Assembly (NCBI GenBank): GCA_008973525.1
Contig: WACJ01000075.1
Coordinates: 1,116,001-1,180,000, forward strand
Length of the DNA: 64,000 nucleotides
DNA from: Stenopsyche tienmushanensis
Taxonomy: Eukaryota; Arthropoda; Insecta; Trichoptera; Stenopsychidae
Reading direction: 5' to 3'
Within the stretch, counting starts at the first letter, position 1; every line of letters starts with the position of its first letter. The notes beneath the pieces were generated by a model, which was not told the origin of the DNA, searched no databases, and worked only from the letters and a program-made list of their open reading frames with translations. This document shows, in pieces, positions 34,576 through 46,011 of this stretch. The position numbers and the translations under genes were made by a program.

Positions 34576-37500
34576 ATGGTCCGCACTAGAGCTTCATCCC
34601 GTCTGGTTGCAGAAGGGCAAACTCAAAATGCTCCGGAAGAGTCGAGTTACAGTGCATTGGAGCGCTTGGAACAGCTTGAAAAGAAATTGAGATCTAAGAA
34701 ATATAAACCTAAAAGGTAACACTGAATACTTTCCATTTTACTGTTTTTAAAGTGTGTAAATTCTTAATGAAAATGTGGCTCCATTATTTGCCGTTTAGTC
34801 AGCCTTATTATATTTACAGCCTATTTTCCCCCCTCTATCTTAAACATGAAGTATACTTAAATTCATTATTTTAGATGTAAAAAATTATTTATAATTAAGA
34901 TAATAGGATAAGGTTATGAATTCCAAAACCTAAGTTTAAGTAAATTATAAATTTTTGTGTAGTATAGACACGCCTATTTTGTAAACTAAATTATCTCAAT
35001 AAAGGTCCATTTAATAATCGTATAGATATGTTTATTTTGTAATGTCATTATTGGATAGAATTAAAATATGCTAGTTATTAAATAAATAATTGAGTTATAA
35101 AATATACCGTACCAGTTGAAATGAAATGAAATCCTCTAATGATTATAAATTTATATTTAGAGGTAACCCACCTACCAATGCACCCCCTCCTGTAACATCG
35201 GCCCCGACGCAGGCTTCTACTTCAAGCGCACTTCAACAAAGAAGAGTACCCATTATAGCGCCTTATTTACCGGGACAAATAAACTCTATACAACAAGGTG
35301 CATATTCAGTACACCAAAATATGAACACATTTCAGAATCAATTTGAAGCAATGCAGGTTAATTATAATTTTATTCTTCTCTTACTTGATTCTTTGTTAAT
35401 TTCATTGACTGAAAGATCTTTTGATAATCAACTAAGAGAATATTTCTTTAAAATTATAATCAATAAAAATAGCACAATATTCATTTTGAAAATGAATGAT
35501 TACAGTCGCAGGCTGAAATAGACTCTCAGTATATTATGTGGGATTCATCAAAATCACAGATTAATAATTATCCAGTTCGTCCAGATGTGAAATTTAAAAG
35601 ATTACCTTTTTACGACGTCATGTCAGATTTGGTCAAACCATCTACAATTACACATGTTAATCAAGATTATAGAATACACGATTTTGTTTACAATCTGAGT
35701 CCACACGAAGTAAATTGTCTTATGTCTGAACCCGATGTTGTTCATGTAAGTATAATTATATGCAACTTCTGTAATATTTATTTCAATTAATTGCATAATA
35801 GGACATAATTTATTTGGATTAATTCTAGGTGCAATTGCGTTTTTGTCTATTAGAAACATCTTGTGAACAAGAAGATATATTTCCTCCAAATCTTACGGTT
35901 AAAGTAAATGGAAAATTTTGTCAGCTTCCGGTGAGTAAAATATTGTATGAAACATTGCATTGAATTGTTTTTTTACATATTATGAAATGAGCAATTTATA
36001 TGCTTGTATGTTTTTATTTTTAGATGCCTGTTCCAACAAATAAAGTCATTGTAGAGCCTAGGAGACCACCGGGGCCTGTAAATATTACTTCTTTGACAAA
36101 AATTTGTCCCCTGTCACCAAATGTGTTGTCGGTTACATGGAAAAATGATTTTTGTCGTCAATATGCTCTTTGTGTTTCAATAGTGCGCAAACTTACCTCT
36201 TCGCAGTTGCTGACCCGGTTAAAAAATAAGGGCACAAAACATCCCGACTTTACTCGATCACTCAGTAAGTATTTTATTTTGTATGAGAATTGATTTTTCA
36301 TACTTCGTTTACATGATTCACGCAATCGCTGTTTATCAAAATTAATGATGATTCTTCAGGTTTCATTTTTAAAGAACTCCTGTGGCTTGTTGATGCTTGT
36401 ATTGGAAACTGCATACAATTCAATTTGATTAGCATATCAGTAGGAATCATTGGGACCCAACATCTCCTTAAAATTTTTCATTTCAAAATGTAGATTTGAT
36501 GATATTATTCATCATTTTTTTCACTAAAAGCATGGTACCGTTGCTACATGTCTTGGTGGATTTATATTTCGAAGAAGAATTATAGGCATGCCAATTTTGA
36601 GTATTAAAATACACAATTCAAATATAATTTTTATATAGAACGATGAACTAACTGAATAGTGTGTTTACATGTCATTTAATCAATGCCTGTTTATATAATT
36701 CAATTAAAAAAGTTACCTTTTGCATTTTATCACGCTGATGCACGTACCACATATTGAAAAGCACTGTTATTGATGCTAAACGTTTCGCATAAAAAATTGC
36801 ATACACAAACAATATTTTTACTATGCTTATGCTATTCCCGCAAATGTAAACAATGAGTTGACAAAGTTTTTTTGCAATTGGATGAACGGTATGGCAGCGC
36901 ATTAAATACGAACAAACAAATATTAATTTTTATATATTAGACTAGATGAAAGATAAGGAAGTTATCATCACAGAGCAGCTACACAATCTACTGCATGATT
37001 AGGGTCTCTTCAGTATCCATCTCGTCTATACTGTACATTCACCTCGTTTGATCGATATTAAAAGTAGCATGATCTCCGAGCTTCATTTTGAATACTTGTT
37101 ACTTACGTTAATACGCTTGATGAGATGTGGTGCTCATATTAAAAATTGGTTTTATCAGAAAAATCAAATATTTGTTATAAATAAATAAATAATTTGCATT
37201 TGACTGTTGTTATTGCCATTTAGAAACATCATAATTATTAATTTAGTCGAATAAATTATAATTTATTTGTGTGTTTTAGTCAAAGAAAAACTTCGAGAAG
37301 ATTTGGACTGTGAAATTGCAACCACATCCCTGAGAGTATCTCTCGTTTGCCCGTTGGGTAAAATGAGAATGATTTGTCCTTGTCGTCCAGCAACTTGTCT
37401 TCATTTACAGTGTTTTGATGCATCATTATTTTTACAAATGAATGAACGGAAATCTACTTGGATTTGTCCAGTTTGTGATAAGCCAGCACTGTTTGATGTT

Positions 37501-39875
37501 TTGGTTGTGGATGGGTAATAATTTTTTGCAAAGTCTTAGCAATTCCTAAAAAAATGCTTAATCCTAAAATAACGCTAACATATTATTATTACATTTGTAG
37601 CTATTTTAAAGACGTTCTTAATTCTCCACGTTTGGATAAAGATTGTACAGAAATTCAACTGCATAAGGATGGTTCTTGGAGTGCACATCAAAAAGAAATA
37701 AGCAGAGAAACCGTATTAAATGAAACAAACCCAAATATTGAAATAATCAGTGATGATATTGGTTAGTTTACACTTCATTACTTTTATGTAAAATGAAAAT
37801 TAGATCTGCCGTCAACAATTGGTCACAAATGGTTGACTATGTTAAAGTACATTTTTATTTGGTTGTTTTTTAAAAAGACGAAAATATATTTATAATAAAC
37901 TGTAACTATACAAAATAGCCACGACTTAAGGTTTTTATAGCAGGAATATTTTATATTTAATAATAAATATTAACTATTAGAAGGAGGTTCTTTAAGTTTG
38001 TCAAAAAACATGTTAGATAAGTAATTATGAAATAGAATTTGATATAAACATTAAAAAGGGCTTTATGAAATTAATTTTTAAGATTAATGGAAACGATGGC
38101 AGAGGAAAGCTGATATACTGTAGTTAAAAATATCCTAGATGGGAAATGAATAATTGTATATTTCGTTTTTGGGTGATACTTAATGTGCTTCACTGACTAT
38201 TTGCTCATGTATTTTTAAATTGTTCAAAATATCTTTAATATGTGAATCAATCTTTATATGTAACATACCATTGATTGCTTCGAGAGTTATTGTACTCCTT
38301 GAATAATACATTTTAAAAAGTGTTTCTATTTCATTGCACCAAATTTAAATAAAGTAATTTTGTGTTGATTTTATTTACAAATTTAAAGAATTGATTGGAT
38401 TTTTTGTTATTGTGATTGATCATTTTATTTTGAGAATATGCATTATTTTATTTAAACATTTTTGTTAATTGATTTGCTTGTTTCATCAAAAGTTTCATTC
38501 ATACCAAATTAACTCATATTTTCCTCGATTCCAATGGCTTGTTTATTAAGATTTATTATTTTTATCAATGTTTTCATCACGATATTGTTGTTTTTATTTT
38601 TTTTAACATCATTTACAGATATCATTCCTTTGAGTGATGGAAGTGATTCAAGTTCGGGTTTACCTAGTCTTAAAAGAGCTGCTTCTGTTGTAGTTCCAAG
38701 TTCCAATGTATCCACAAACGCAGATGATATAGTTGATCTAATAAGCGATGAAAGTGATGATGACTTACCATTAAAGAGGAAAACACCTAATCCTCCGGAT
38801 TTAACAGACTCTGTTTCTATTGAAGTTGCGTGCGATCCAACCTACATCACAGCAGATTCGACTACTATGAACGAGGGCAATGAATCAGGTAACAATGTTT
38901 TATTTCTTTCAATTGGGTGAAGATAGTTTGGAATTTTGGTATTAATACATTTCTGTTAGGGGTTTCTTTTATGCCATTTTTTCTAAAACTCAAGCAGTTA
39001 CATAAATTGACATAACTTAACCCTATCAGACCGGAAATCGTGAGATAGAGACATGTCTCACAATGAGCGTATTCACACTCCGGAACGATACGATAGTGTG
39101 GATATGCTCATTGTTTCTCGTGTAAGAATATTTGATCGGACCGAGATCGGAGCGAGATCGAACCGTTACTGGCACCATAGTGTGGATCGGGCCTAAGAAA
39201 TATTCCGAAGAAATGAACAAAGATTGTGTGCTATCAACAGTGCTTGGTTCATTATCAAGCTTGTTACACGCTGTGGCGGAGCTGATAGAAAAGTGGATTT
39301 ACATTAGAGCGTAGCGTGTATATTCTCCGGTTCAAAAGGGTTAACGTATTTATGATATTTTTTTTAATGATCACCAGTTTGAAAATCTTTATAATAGTCA
39401 TAAATTATGTTCAATATTTAAAAAATAATACATATGTAATTTACACATTTAAATATATGCACACATGTATTGTTAACTGGTTAATTGCCGAGTATGAAAA
39501 ATGGAAGTCGTCCCCACAGGCCATAATATTTTGAATATGATTGTAAAAAGTAATTTACAATTAATAGAACAAGAAATTGATATTATTCACAGTTGTGAGG
39601 TTCTCGGACATATTTTATATTTTTCCTTTTCTTCTTCAGAAAACAGTGATGCTGTGGTTGTAAGCGGAGTATTTAATACTCGAATGAGAAGCACCTCTAT
39701 CATAACACTCGATAGTCCTTCGCCGCCGGAACCGCCAGGTAGTCCCGTTGTAGAAGTGAGTCTGGTTCCACAAGCCATAGTAGCACCTTTTCATCCCGAA
39801 CCCGATGCTTTACCACATGAAACACCAAATACTGAACCAATACAAGCCGAAATCCCACCAGAGCCAGATAAATAA
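34576..39875 (+). CDS. PIAS: Second PIAS-family E3 SUMO-protein ligase, SAP-less N-terminus
   Basis: Nine coding exons: 34576-34715, 35161-35356, 35506-35745, 35829-35930, 36024-36264, 37280-37514, 37601-37761, 38619-38888, 39640-39875; all joins keep frame, giving 606 aa. The start ATG follows an acceptor by five bases, so a 5' UTR exon lies upstream. Order: basic start MVRTRASSR with a charged helix, Pro/Gln linker, PINIT ([27 protein letters not shown]), SP-RING ([26 protein letters not shown]). SUMO-interaction motif [15 protein letters not shown] and a Pro/Glu-rich tail follow. As a PIAS it should bring Ubc9-SUMO to nuclear substrates. Zinc ligands look intact, so it is probably active. 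No SAP domain is present where PIAS proteins normally have it. Exons of 102, 241 and 235 bp match the minus-strand paralogue exactly in length and phase. Confidence 0.93.
36955..37090 (+). repeat. Dispersed repeat R1, fragment D, in PIAS intron
   Basis: Short fragment with GGGTCTCTTCAGTATCCATC, TCGTCTATACTGTACATTCA and CCGAGCTTCATTTTGAATAC, the 5' blocks of R1. It lies in the intron between 36264 and 37280. Confidence 0.6.
39017..39344. mobile_element. TTAA-bounded MITE (piggyBac-type) in PIAS intron
   Basis: Left end TTAACCCTATCAGACCGGA and right end (reverse complement) TTAACCCTTTTGAACCGGA, bounded by TTAA at 39017 and 39341. Length 328 bp, GC-richer than the intron around it, no transposase. 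It is inserted in the last intron of the plus-strand PIAS gene. Confidence 0.75.
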
Positions 39876-39881
39876 TTTTAA

Positions 39882-39887
39882 AATAAA
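39882..39887 (+). terminator. Poly(A) signal AATAAA of plus-strand PIAS gene
   Basis: AATAAA seven bases past the stop codon. If used, the 3' UTR would be very short; later AATAAA-like sites also exist. Confidence 0.4.
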
Positions 39888-39889
39888 AT

Positions 39890-41060
39890 TTAGTTTTAAA
39901 ATGTAGCTCCATAGTAAATTTGTCAAATTTTACTATTTAATATTTATTGATGTGATTTATTGAATTAACGATGAAACTGACTCTGGTGATATACATATAA
40001 AATTTAAGTTTCTATCCAAACAAATTCAAATTATGCTTGTAAATGTAACATGATTTGTTTAGGTCTTATTTAGTTATCATGTTGATGACATAAAATAAGA
40101 ATATAGTAAACTGGCAGGTGTTTTTTTTTTACGTGGGTACCAAAAAAGATTATTCCAAAATATTCATATAGTCCGTTTCTGCTTTATAATTATTGTTTGA
40201 TTCCTATGAAAAAAAAATGTTGTATTGATTGATATAAAGAGATTTGAAAGAATTTGCCATTGCAAATTTTGAAGAATATAGTAGATGATAACTTTTTTAT
40301 TTCATGTTTTTGATTTTGTATTTGATTGTTTTTGCTATTTTAATTCAAGCATTATTAGCTTGATGAACAATTTTATCGACAATAAGCATCCTACTACAGT
40401 AGCTAATTATGTGAATTTTATTTAAATCTGTTTATAAAAGCATAGATGTTTCAATTTTTGATAAAATAGTCTACAATTACTTCATGATTTGAAATATTTT
40501 TGTCGAGTTGAACATTTTCGACGTATTGAATAAACAGCGTAAAGCAAAGCTCGCTACATATTATTAGCAGCGTTAGCAAAATTGGCTGTTGAAAATATCA
40601 TAAGGGGATATTTTTTGTGTTATCCTCAATACTAAAAAAAATATTATTAATTCTATGCAGTGGAAGCATTCCAGTACTGTTTTTAAGGGTATTTTATTTT
40701 ACTATTTCGACTTAGTTACTGAGTTTGTTAAATTAACAACAAAATTAAATGTTAATTATTTGTGTAAAATGTATATATCCTCTATGAGCAATGATTTATC
40801 ATATAAGAAATCATTATTGTCGATCCCTATAAATTTTTTGTGAACATTTTTGTTTTCCATTCTCATGAATGATGAAAGAAATTTCAAAATATTTAAAAAA
40901 TCTACGCAGATGATCATTATTTCCATATTTAGAGATATATTTGCATTCACTTTTTTCACAGTTTACCCTTTAACCGTTCAGCAGTCTCATAGGTCCCCAC
41001 TCTAACACGATTGTAAAAACGTTGGCAAAATCTGTTCATACACTATTATTATTTTAATTT
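39890..41060. other. AT-rich DNA after PIAS, no gene seen
   Basis: No protein motif. A TTTAACCGTTCAGCAG segment at 40970 resembles a piggyBac end, but a convincing partner was not found. Confidence 0.3.
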
Positions 41061-41487
41061 AAAAATATATGAGGAGGACCGGAAAGAAATCAAAGAAAAC
41101 ATTTATTTATTTAAAAAAGAAAACAAATCTAATCAACAAAATAGTTTCCATCGTTTTCTATAACTTTTTGCTACCTATTGGATAATTTTTCAATGCTATT
41201 TTTGTGATCGAAGGGAGTGCTTAAATGATTTAAAAAGGTGATAATCAGAGGGAGCTATATCGGAAGAATAGGGCTGAGGTAAAAGTTCAAGTCCATGTTG
41301 CATTATTTTTTCCTGGTTGACTTTTGCGGAATACGGTCGGGAATTATCGTATTGCATTATTCTAGGTTTGTTATTAACTAAAAGTGAACATTTTTTTCAC
41401 AGATTATTTTTCATTTTTACACAAATTGACCCTAAAATCAGGTACCTAAAAATTTTGATTTCTTTCCGGTCCTCCTAATATATTTTT
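41061..41487 (-). mobile_element. Internally deleted mariner with near-perfect inverted repeats
   Basis: The ends are inverted repeats of 34 bp with one mismatch (core AGGAGGACCGGAAAGAAATC) at 41061-41094 and 41454-41487. On the minus strand the interior keeps an uninterrupted piece of mariner transposase: KPRIMQYDNSRPYSAKV, then LELLPQPYSSDIAPSDYHLF. These match the second catalytic Asp segment (YDN) and the PYSPDLAPSDYHLF block around the third. The N-terminal two thirds are missing, so the copy is non-autonomous. The well-kept ends suggest fairly recent movement. Confidence 0.8.
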
Positions 41488-41654
41488 CGACGTCGACTTG
41501 CAGTAATCCAACAAATGTATTGCAAGGCAGTGTCAGATTATTCAATTTGTCGAACTATAGAATACCGCCCCCGATCCCTTGTAGTCCAGAACTTTTTGGA
41601 TAGGAATATTTGTAATCTGAAAAATTATAAAAGCGGTGAGATAAGACATAAGGA

Positions 41655-42010
41655 TTCATATTATAGAATTAACGTCATAAACACAATGGCCGTAGCAGTT
41701 ATAATAAACAAAAAGCTAATTTTTGAAGCGTTCCAATCATTCCTTGCTACAAAGTCTTTTATTGTTCTTCTTATAAAACGACTTTGTATTACAGGCCCAA
41801 AAATAGGTGTATACCTGTTTTTTTTCATGAAGAAACTACATGTACAAAGCTTCCTCCATCTCCGTGTTTTGAATGCTCTCGCTGTTTTTTTTATATCATA
41901 AATTGTGGATCGTTCTACGCCGTATTCACTTGCCAACTTATAAAAAGATTAATTACGATTTAGGCGATCCAGAATCTCACGTTTGCATTTTTTACATTGA
42001 CGAAGCTTTG
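41655..42010 (-). pseudogene. Tigger/pogo transposase relic (CENP-B-type HTH)
   Basis: On the minus strand, KREILDRLNRN precedes KLASEYGVERSTIYDIKK, the typical CENP-B/Tigger N-terminal helix-turn-helix. A stop and a shift separate the two. The catalytic domain is not found next to it. It directly follows the mariner element. Confidence 0.7.
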
Positions 42011-43341
42011 CTGTACATATGTATTAGTATAGGGATGCTGGATTAGACTGGGGCTGGATTATGCCATGGGTCGACTGTATTAAATATCGTCGTGTATATA
42101 ATATTTGAAAAACACTCAAGCGGTTAAAGGTTTTATTAATATATATATTTGAAATATCTATTTGTAACGATTTTGTTGTTTTTATGACTTAAGTCATTAT
42201 ATAGTGAAATTAAATAAATTTAGACATTGAGTATGTATGATAATTCGGTTACTTTGCATATTACATAGTGCTGGATTTTAAATCTCTGAAGCTTGGGATT
42301 AGAGCCGAATCTTTCGGATTTCTCGTCCACAAAGATGAAGATTAAATCTTAATATTAAATAATTAAATTCATTATTAATTAAACATATCTGTTATTTAAA
42401 GATACGTCGTTTACTGTGAAAATTTCTAGCGCCGTATGTATATATTCTATAGTGTGCCGTTTTTAGTCCTACAGGTAGCGAATTTTATTTTTACCAAAGT
42501 TATTCATTAAAAAATATAAATGCAGGAAACAGTTTGTGTATAGCTTTTTTTTTATTTACAAAGCAATAGATTTTTGCTGAAGTGTTTGTAATTATTGTAA
42601 TGCTTAAGAACATATTCTGTAGTAATAAATACAAAAGGTAATGTTACTCAGATTAATATATTTTGATATACATTGGATTAAAATTACTTCATATTAGAAT
42701 CGTAGTCTTTTTTTCAACTATATTATGGAATTGTAAAAAAATAGTTAAATTATTATTGTTAGAGAATTTTTATCGTATTGTGAATCTTGGTTGTAATTAA
42801 TGTTACAGCTCATCTTGAAAGAACACATTTTTATCGGAGACTCTTGAATTGTATCCGTGTTCATTATAACCTGGTTTCACTGTAATTGGATAATTACGAT
42901 TTGTATTGCTGTATATGAATAACAGCCGATATATTTTTAAGTAACAGTGTGCACTATTTCAATGGATAGATACTACTTTTATGTGACTTAAGCTAGATAA
43001 TGTTCAATTCTGTACAAATCTAGATATAGATTTTTATTTTATAAGGACTAATTGTGACGAATGTTTAGATTGATCTCATTGAATCTTATTTCGTCGCTAC
43101 ATAAAATGATGTTTATAATAATAGCCTTGATCTGAAATTTTGTGGTTAAACACTCAAAAACAGAAAAGATACATTTTCCTTTGATATATATTTTTTAATA
43201 AGGCGTCTTTTAGTATGGAAAACACCTAGTATTCCTTCAAATGAAGTATTAAAATTACTTGCTTGTCATAATTTTGTATTTTATTTCTGAAGTTATATAT
43301 ATTTTCAATAAACATGACTATCTACGTCAATCATTCTTTTA
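42011..43341. other. AT-rich intergenic DNA, no gene seen
   Basis: No supported feature. Confidence 0.3.
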
Positions 43342-44817
43342 TTAACTCCCAGAGGTCCGCGCGAACATATGTGTTCGTCTCAAAAATAGTACGCAGGAGT
43401 CCGAGCAAATATATGTGTGCATCTTTGTGTGATGATTTTTTTCTTATCAAATTTAACCCTTTGTGCTCGAGCGGTGCCTCTCAGGCACCACTGCAAGTAA
43501 TGTGACAACTCAAGTGGTGCCTCTCGGGCACCACTCGGATCGATGCGGTAAATTGAGTGATAACGCTGTTTATTCAGGTTTGGCCTAAAGAATATCTCTT
43601 CACGAGTCTAGTCCTGACCATTTGTGGATCATGTTATGAGGTGTCGAGTGACACAATGTATTATATGGCTACAAAGATGTCGGACTCTGCTTTTGACGTT
43701 AGTTTGAGCTCAACTTTCTTGGCAATCAGAATATTTTTCTCAAAGCTACTGAGCCCAATAAGCATGGAACACGACGAAAAAATTACTTTTAATGAAAATG
43801 AATTCAATTTTTTGGCGATAGCGAACGAAATTACATCTCTACATAGCCAGCTTGTCCATGGGAATGAAGACGGAAGTGATGAAGACAGCGACGACGTTAG
43901 AGGTGTAAGAAGACGAAAAATCCGAATAATGGATATTCAATGGATTCAATCTGAAATTCATATTAATTGTACAAAAGAGATTTAACCTTTAGAATAGACA
44001 ATGTGCACAGAATCCGAAGAAATCCCCACAAGAATACCATTTGTATCCGGTGAAAGACGACAAATTGTGTATTACTGTGACACTTGCCCCGGCAAGCCTT
44101 GGCTTGTTCTCTGTAAAGAATTCATTAAAAAAGCGGGAGCGGCTGACTGCTCTCGAGTTGCCGGTTCAATATTGTTTTGTTCAATATTGCCTATAATGAA
44201 AGAGATCTATTGTCTGAGATTCACTTTACATTTGTACTCCTTTTTCTTTTGTGCACACTGCAAATGATCCATGTTAGATTGTCAACCCCAAATTCAAAGA
44301 AATGCTTTATTTATGAATCATTGTTTCAATTCGAACAATGTACTACTTATTTTTGGGTCTGCCAAAAGCAATAAATTATGCAATTCCTAATGTCGTTTTG
44401 AGCCGCACCTATGTTATAAAGCGAATGTTTATTTTCGGTTTTACCATATAAAAAGTAAAATAGTAATCGTTGCTGAAAAGGAAGGGGGCTGGTATCCAGT
44501 TACTTTATTTTAAATTAGTGTATATTATAGCAACCTTTTATAGCCATTTATTATTAAATTATTACTAATAAATCTAATTTTATAGTTGTTACATCGTTTC
44601 CTAGCGATCCTTGGTTAAGAAACACTGATTTAATCATATGTTCGTGTATGTATAAAACCATACCGAAGGCTTTTCTGAGAAAAATAACAATATATATCAA
44701 TCAGCTAAATAGTTATCGCAATTTCAAGGCGAGTGCAAGAAATTTACCGTTCGCATGAAAATCGGCTGGCTTCGGCACATGTTTTAGTAAACAAATCCGC
44801 AGACCTCTAAGAGTTAA
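43342..44817 (+). mobile_element. Internally deleted piggyBac element bounded by TTAA
   Basis: Left end TTAACTCCCAGAGGTCCGCG and right end (reverse complement) TTAACTCTTAGAGGTCTGCG match at 17 of 20 positions and start with the TTAA target (43342, 44814). Subterminal near-palindromes GGTGCCTCTCAGGCACC and GGTGCCTCTCGGGCACC lie at about 43472-43535. Remnants of a transposase follow: an acidic N-terminal-like segment (GNEDGSDEDSDDVRG, about 43860-43905) and a C-terminal Cys-rich piece (RRQIVYYCDTCPGKPWLVLC, about 44057-44116). The catalytic core is deleted, so the element is non-autonomous. Confidence 0.8.
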
Positions 44818-46011
44818 TACCTCAACACAGGGGTTCTTAATCTTTTTTATCCACGACCCAAAGCTTACTATAAGATGACTTGCTTGGAAATAACAACAGA
44901 AATTATATAATATAATCCAAATTGAACATAGTGACACTAGATTTTATTTTTAAAACTGGCGCAGTTTCATTATATTGAATTTCAATGAGTATTCTTGGAG
45001 ACCGACAATGTCCGAAGAAAATTCAGGTAAGTCGCCAATCGCAATGTCAAATGTATCGTATATCTAGCTGTATTTAGCCATGTGTTCAGAATGTAGTAAT
45101 TAGACTCGAGATTTAGTTACTGCAGTTGTTTGATTTACAGCTGAGGGCTTCAACAGTAATTTCATAGCTGAACTTCAGCAGTTTTAACATTAATGGTCAC
45201 AAACTGTTCAGTTGAGTGTTAATATTCTTGGTTGAAATGTATTAAAAATATCTTCAGAACAACTATGCAACAAAGTAAGTCTTTCTCTACTATGTATAGA
45301 ATGGATGTTTTATGTAAGGTTGATTATGAAGATCTGATCAAAGACTGTAAAGAAAAAAGTGGGACAAAATTATTAAGCCATAAATAAAGTGGAAGCATAC
45401 AGAAATAAATATTTTCCTTACTGTAAGTTTTGTCTAATTTTGAATTTTTGATAATCAAAATTTTGTAAAAAGAAAAAAAAATTAAAAAAAAAATGTCAGT
45501 TGTTTTTTGAATCTGTAAACAGAATATTTATAGGCAAGATAAATTATAGCATTAATTAAACAAACAGCCTGTTTTGTGTAAGATCATACGTTATTAGTCC
45601 GTCATACAGAAAGTAGAAGAATATTAATCTTATTTAATAAAAAAATATCAATTTTAACCACATCATATTTATTATCTGTCTTCCAAACTAAAAATTAAGG
45701 GTAATTATGCTCATTATAGTAGAATCTGCTGATAAAAATTACTTCACAAAATATTGTGCATCTTCCCTCTCATCACATACAGAATGTATAAAAAAGGCTG
45801 TAAATAATAAAAGCGTACTATAAATATTCATTTTTAATTTGTAAAATATTAAATAGCATATGATTAAAGTAAAAATAATATTCTTTACAGATCATGAACT
45901 GGTTCCGATTTCGCAAGGCAGTCGGTCGAACACCCGCCTTGTTTGTCCGCTGAGACTTTCATTTTTACAAAATGAGATCATTTTTTAATTAAATAAAAAT
46001 TAATAGTATTT
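44818..46011. other. AT-rich DNA; short hAT-like end near 44826
   Basis: CACAGGGGTTCTTAATCTTT at 44826 resembles a hAT terminus (CAGGGGTTCTTAA). No partner end was found. The rest shows nothing. Confidence 0.3.

Noticed and set aside
41515..41901. 128-codon plus-strand ORF
   Set aside because: Antisense to the Tigger relic, whose minus-strand frame carries the recognisable helix-turn-helix.
40971..42127. Possible piggyBac element from TTAACCGTT to AAGCGGTTAA
   Set aside because: Ends match over only about eight bases and the interior is explained by a mariner and a Tigger relic.
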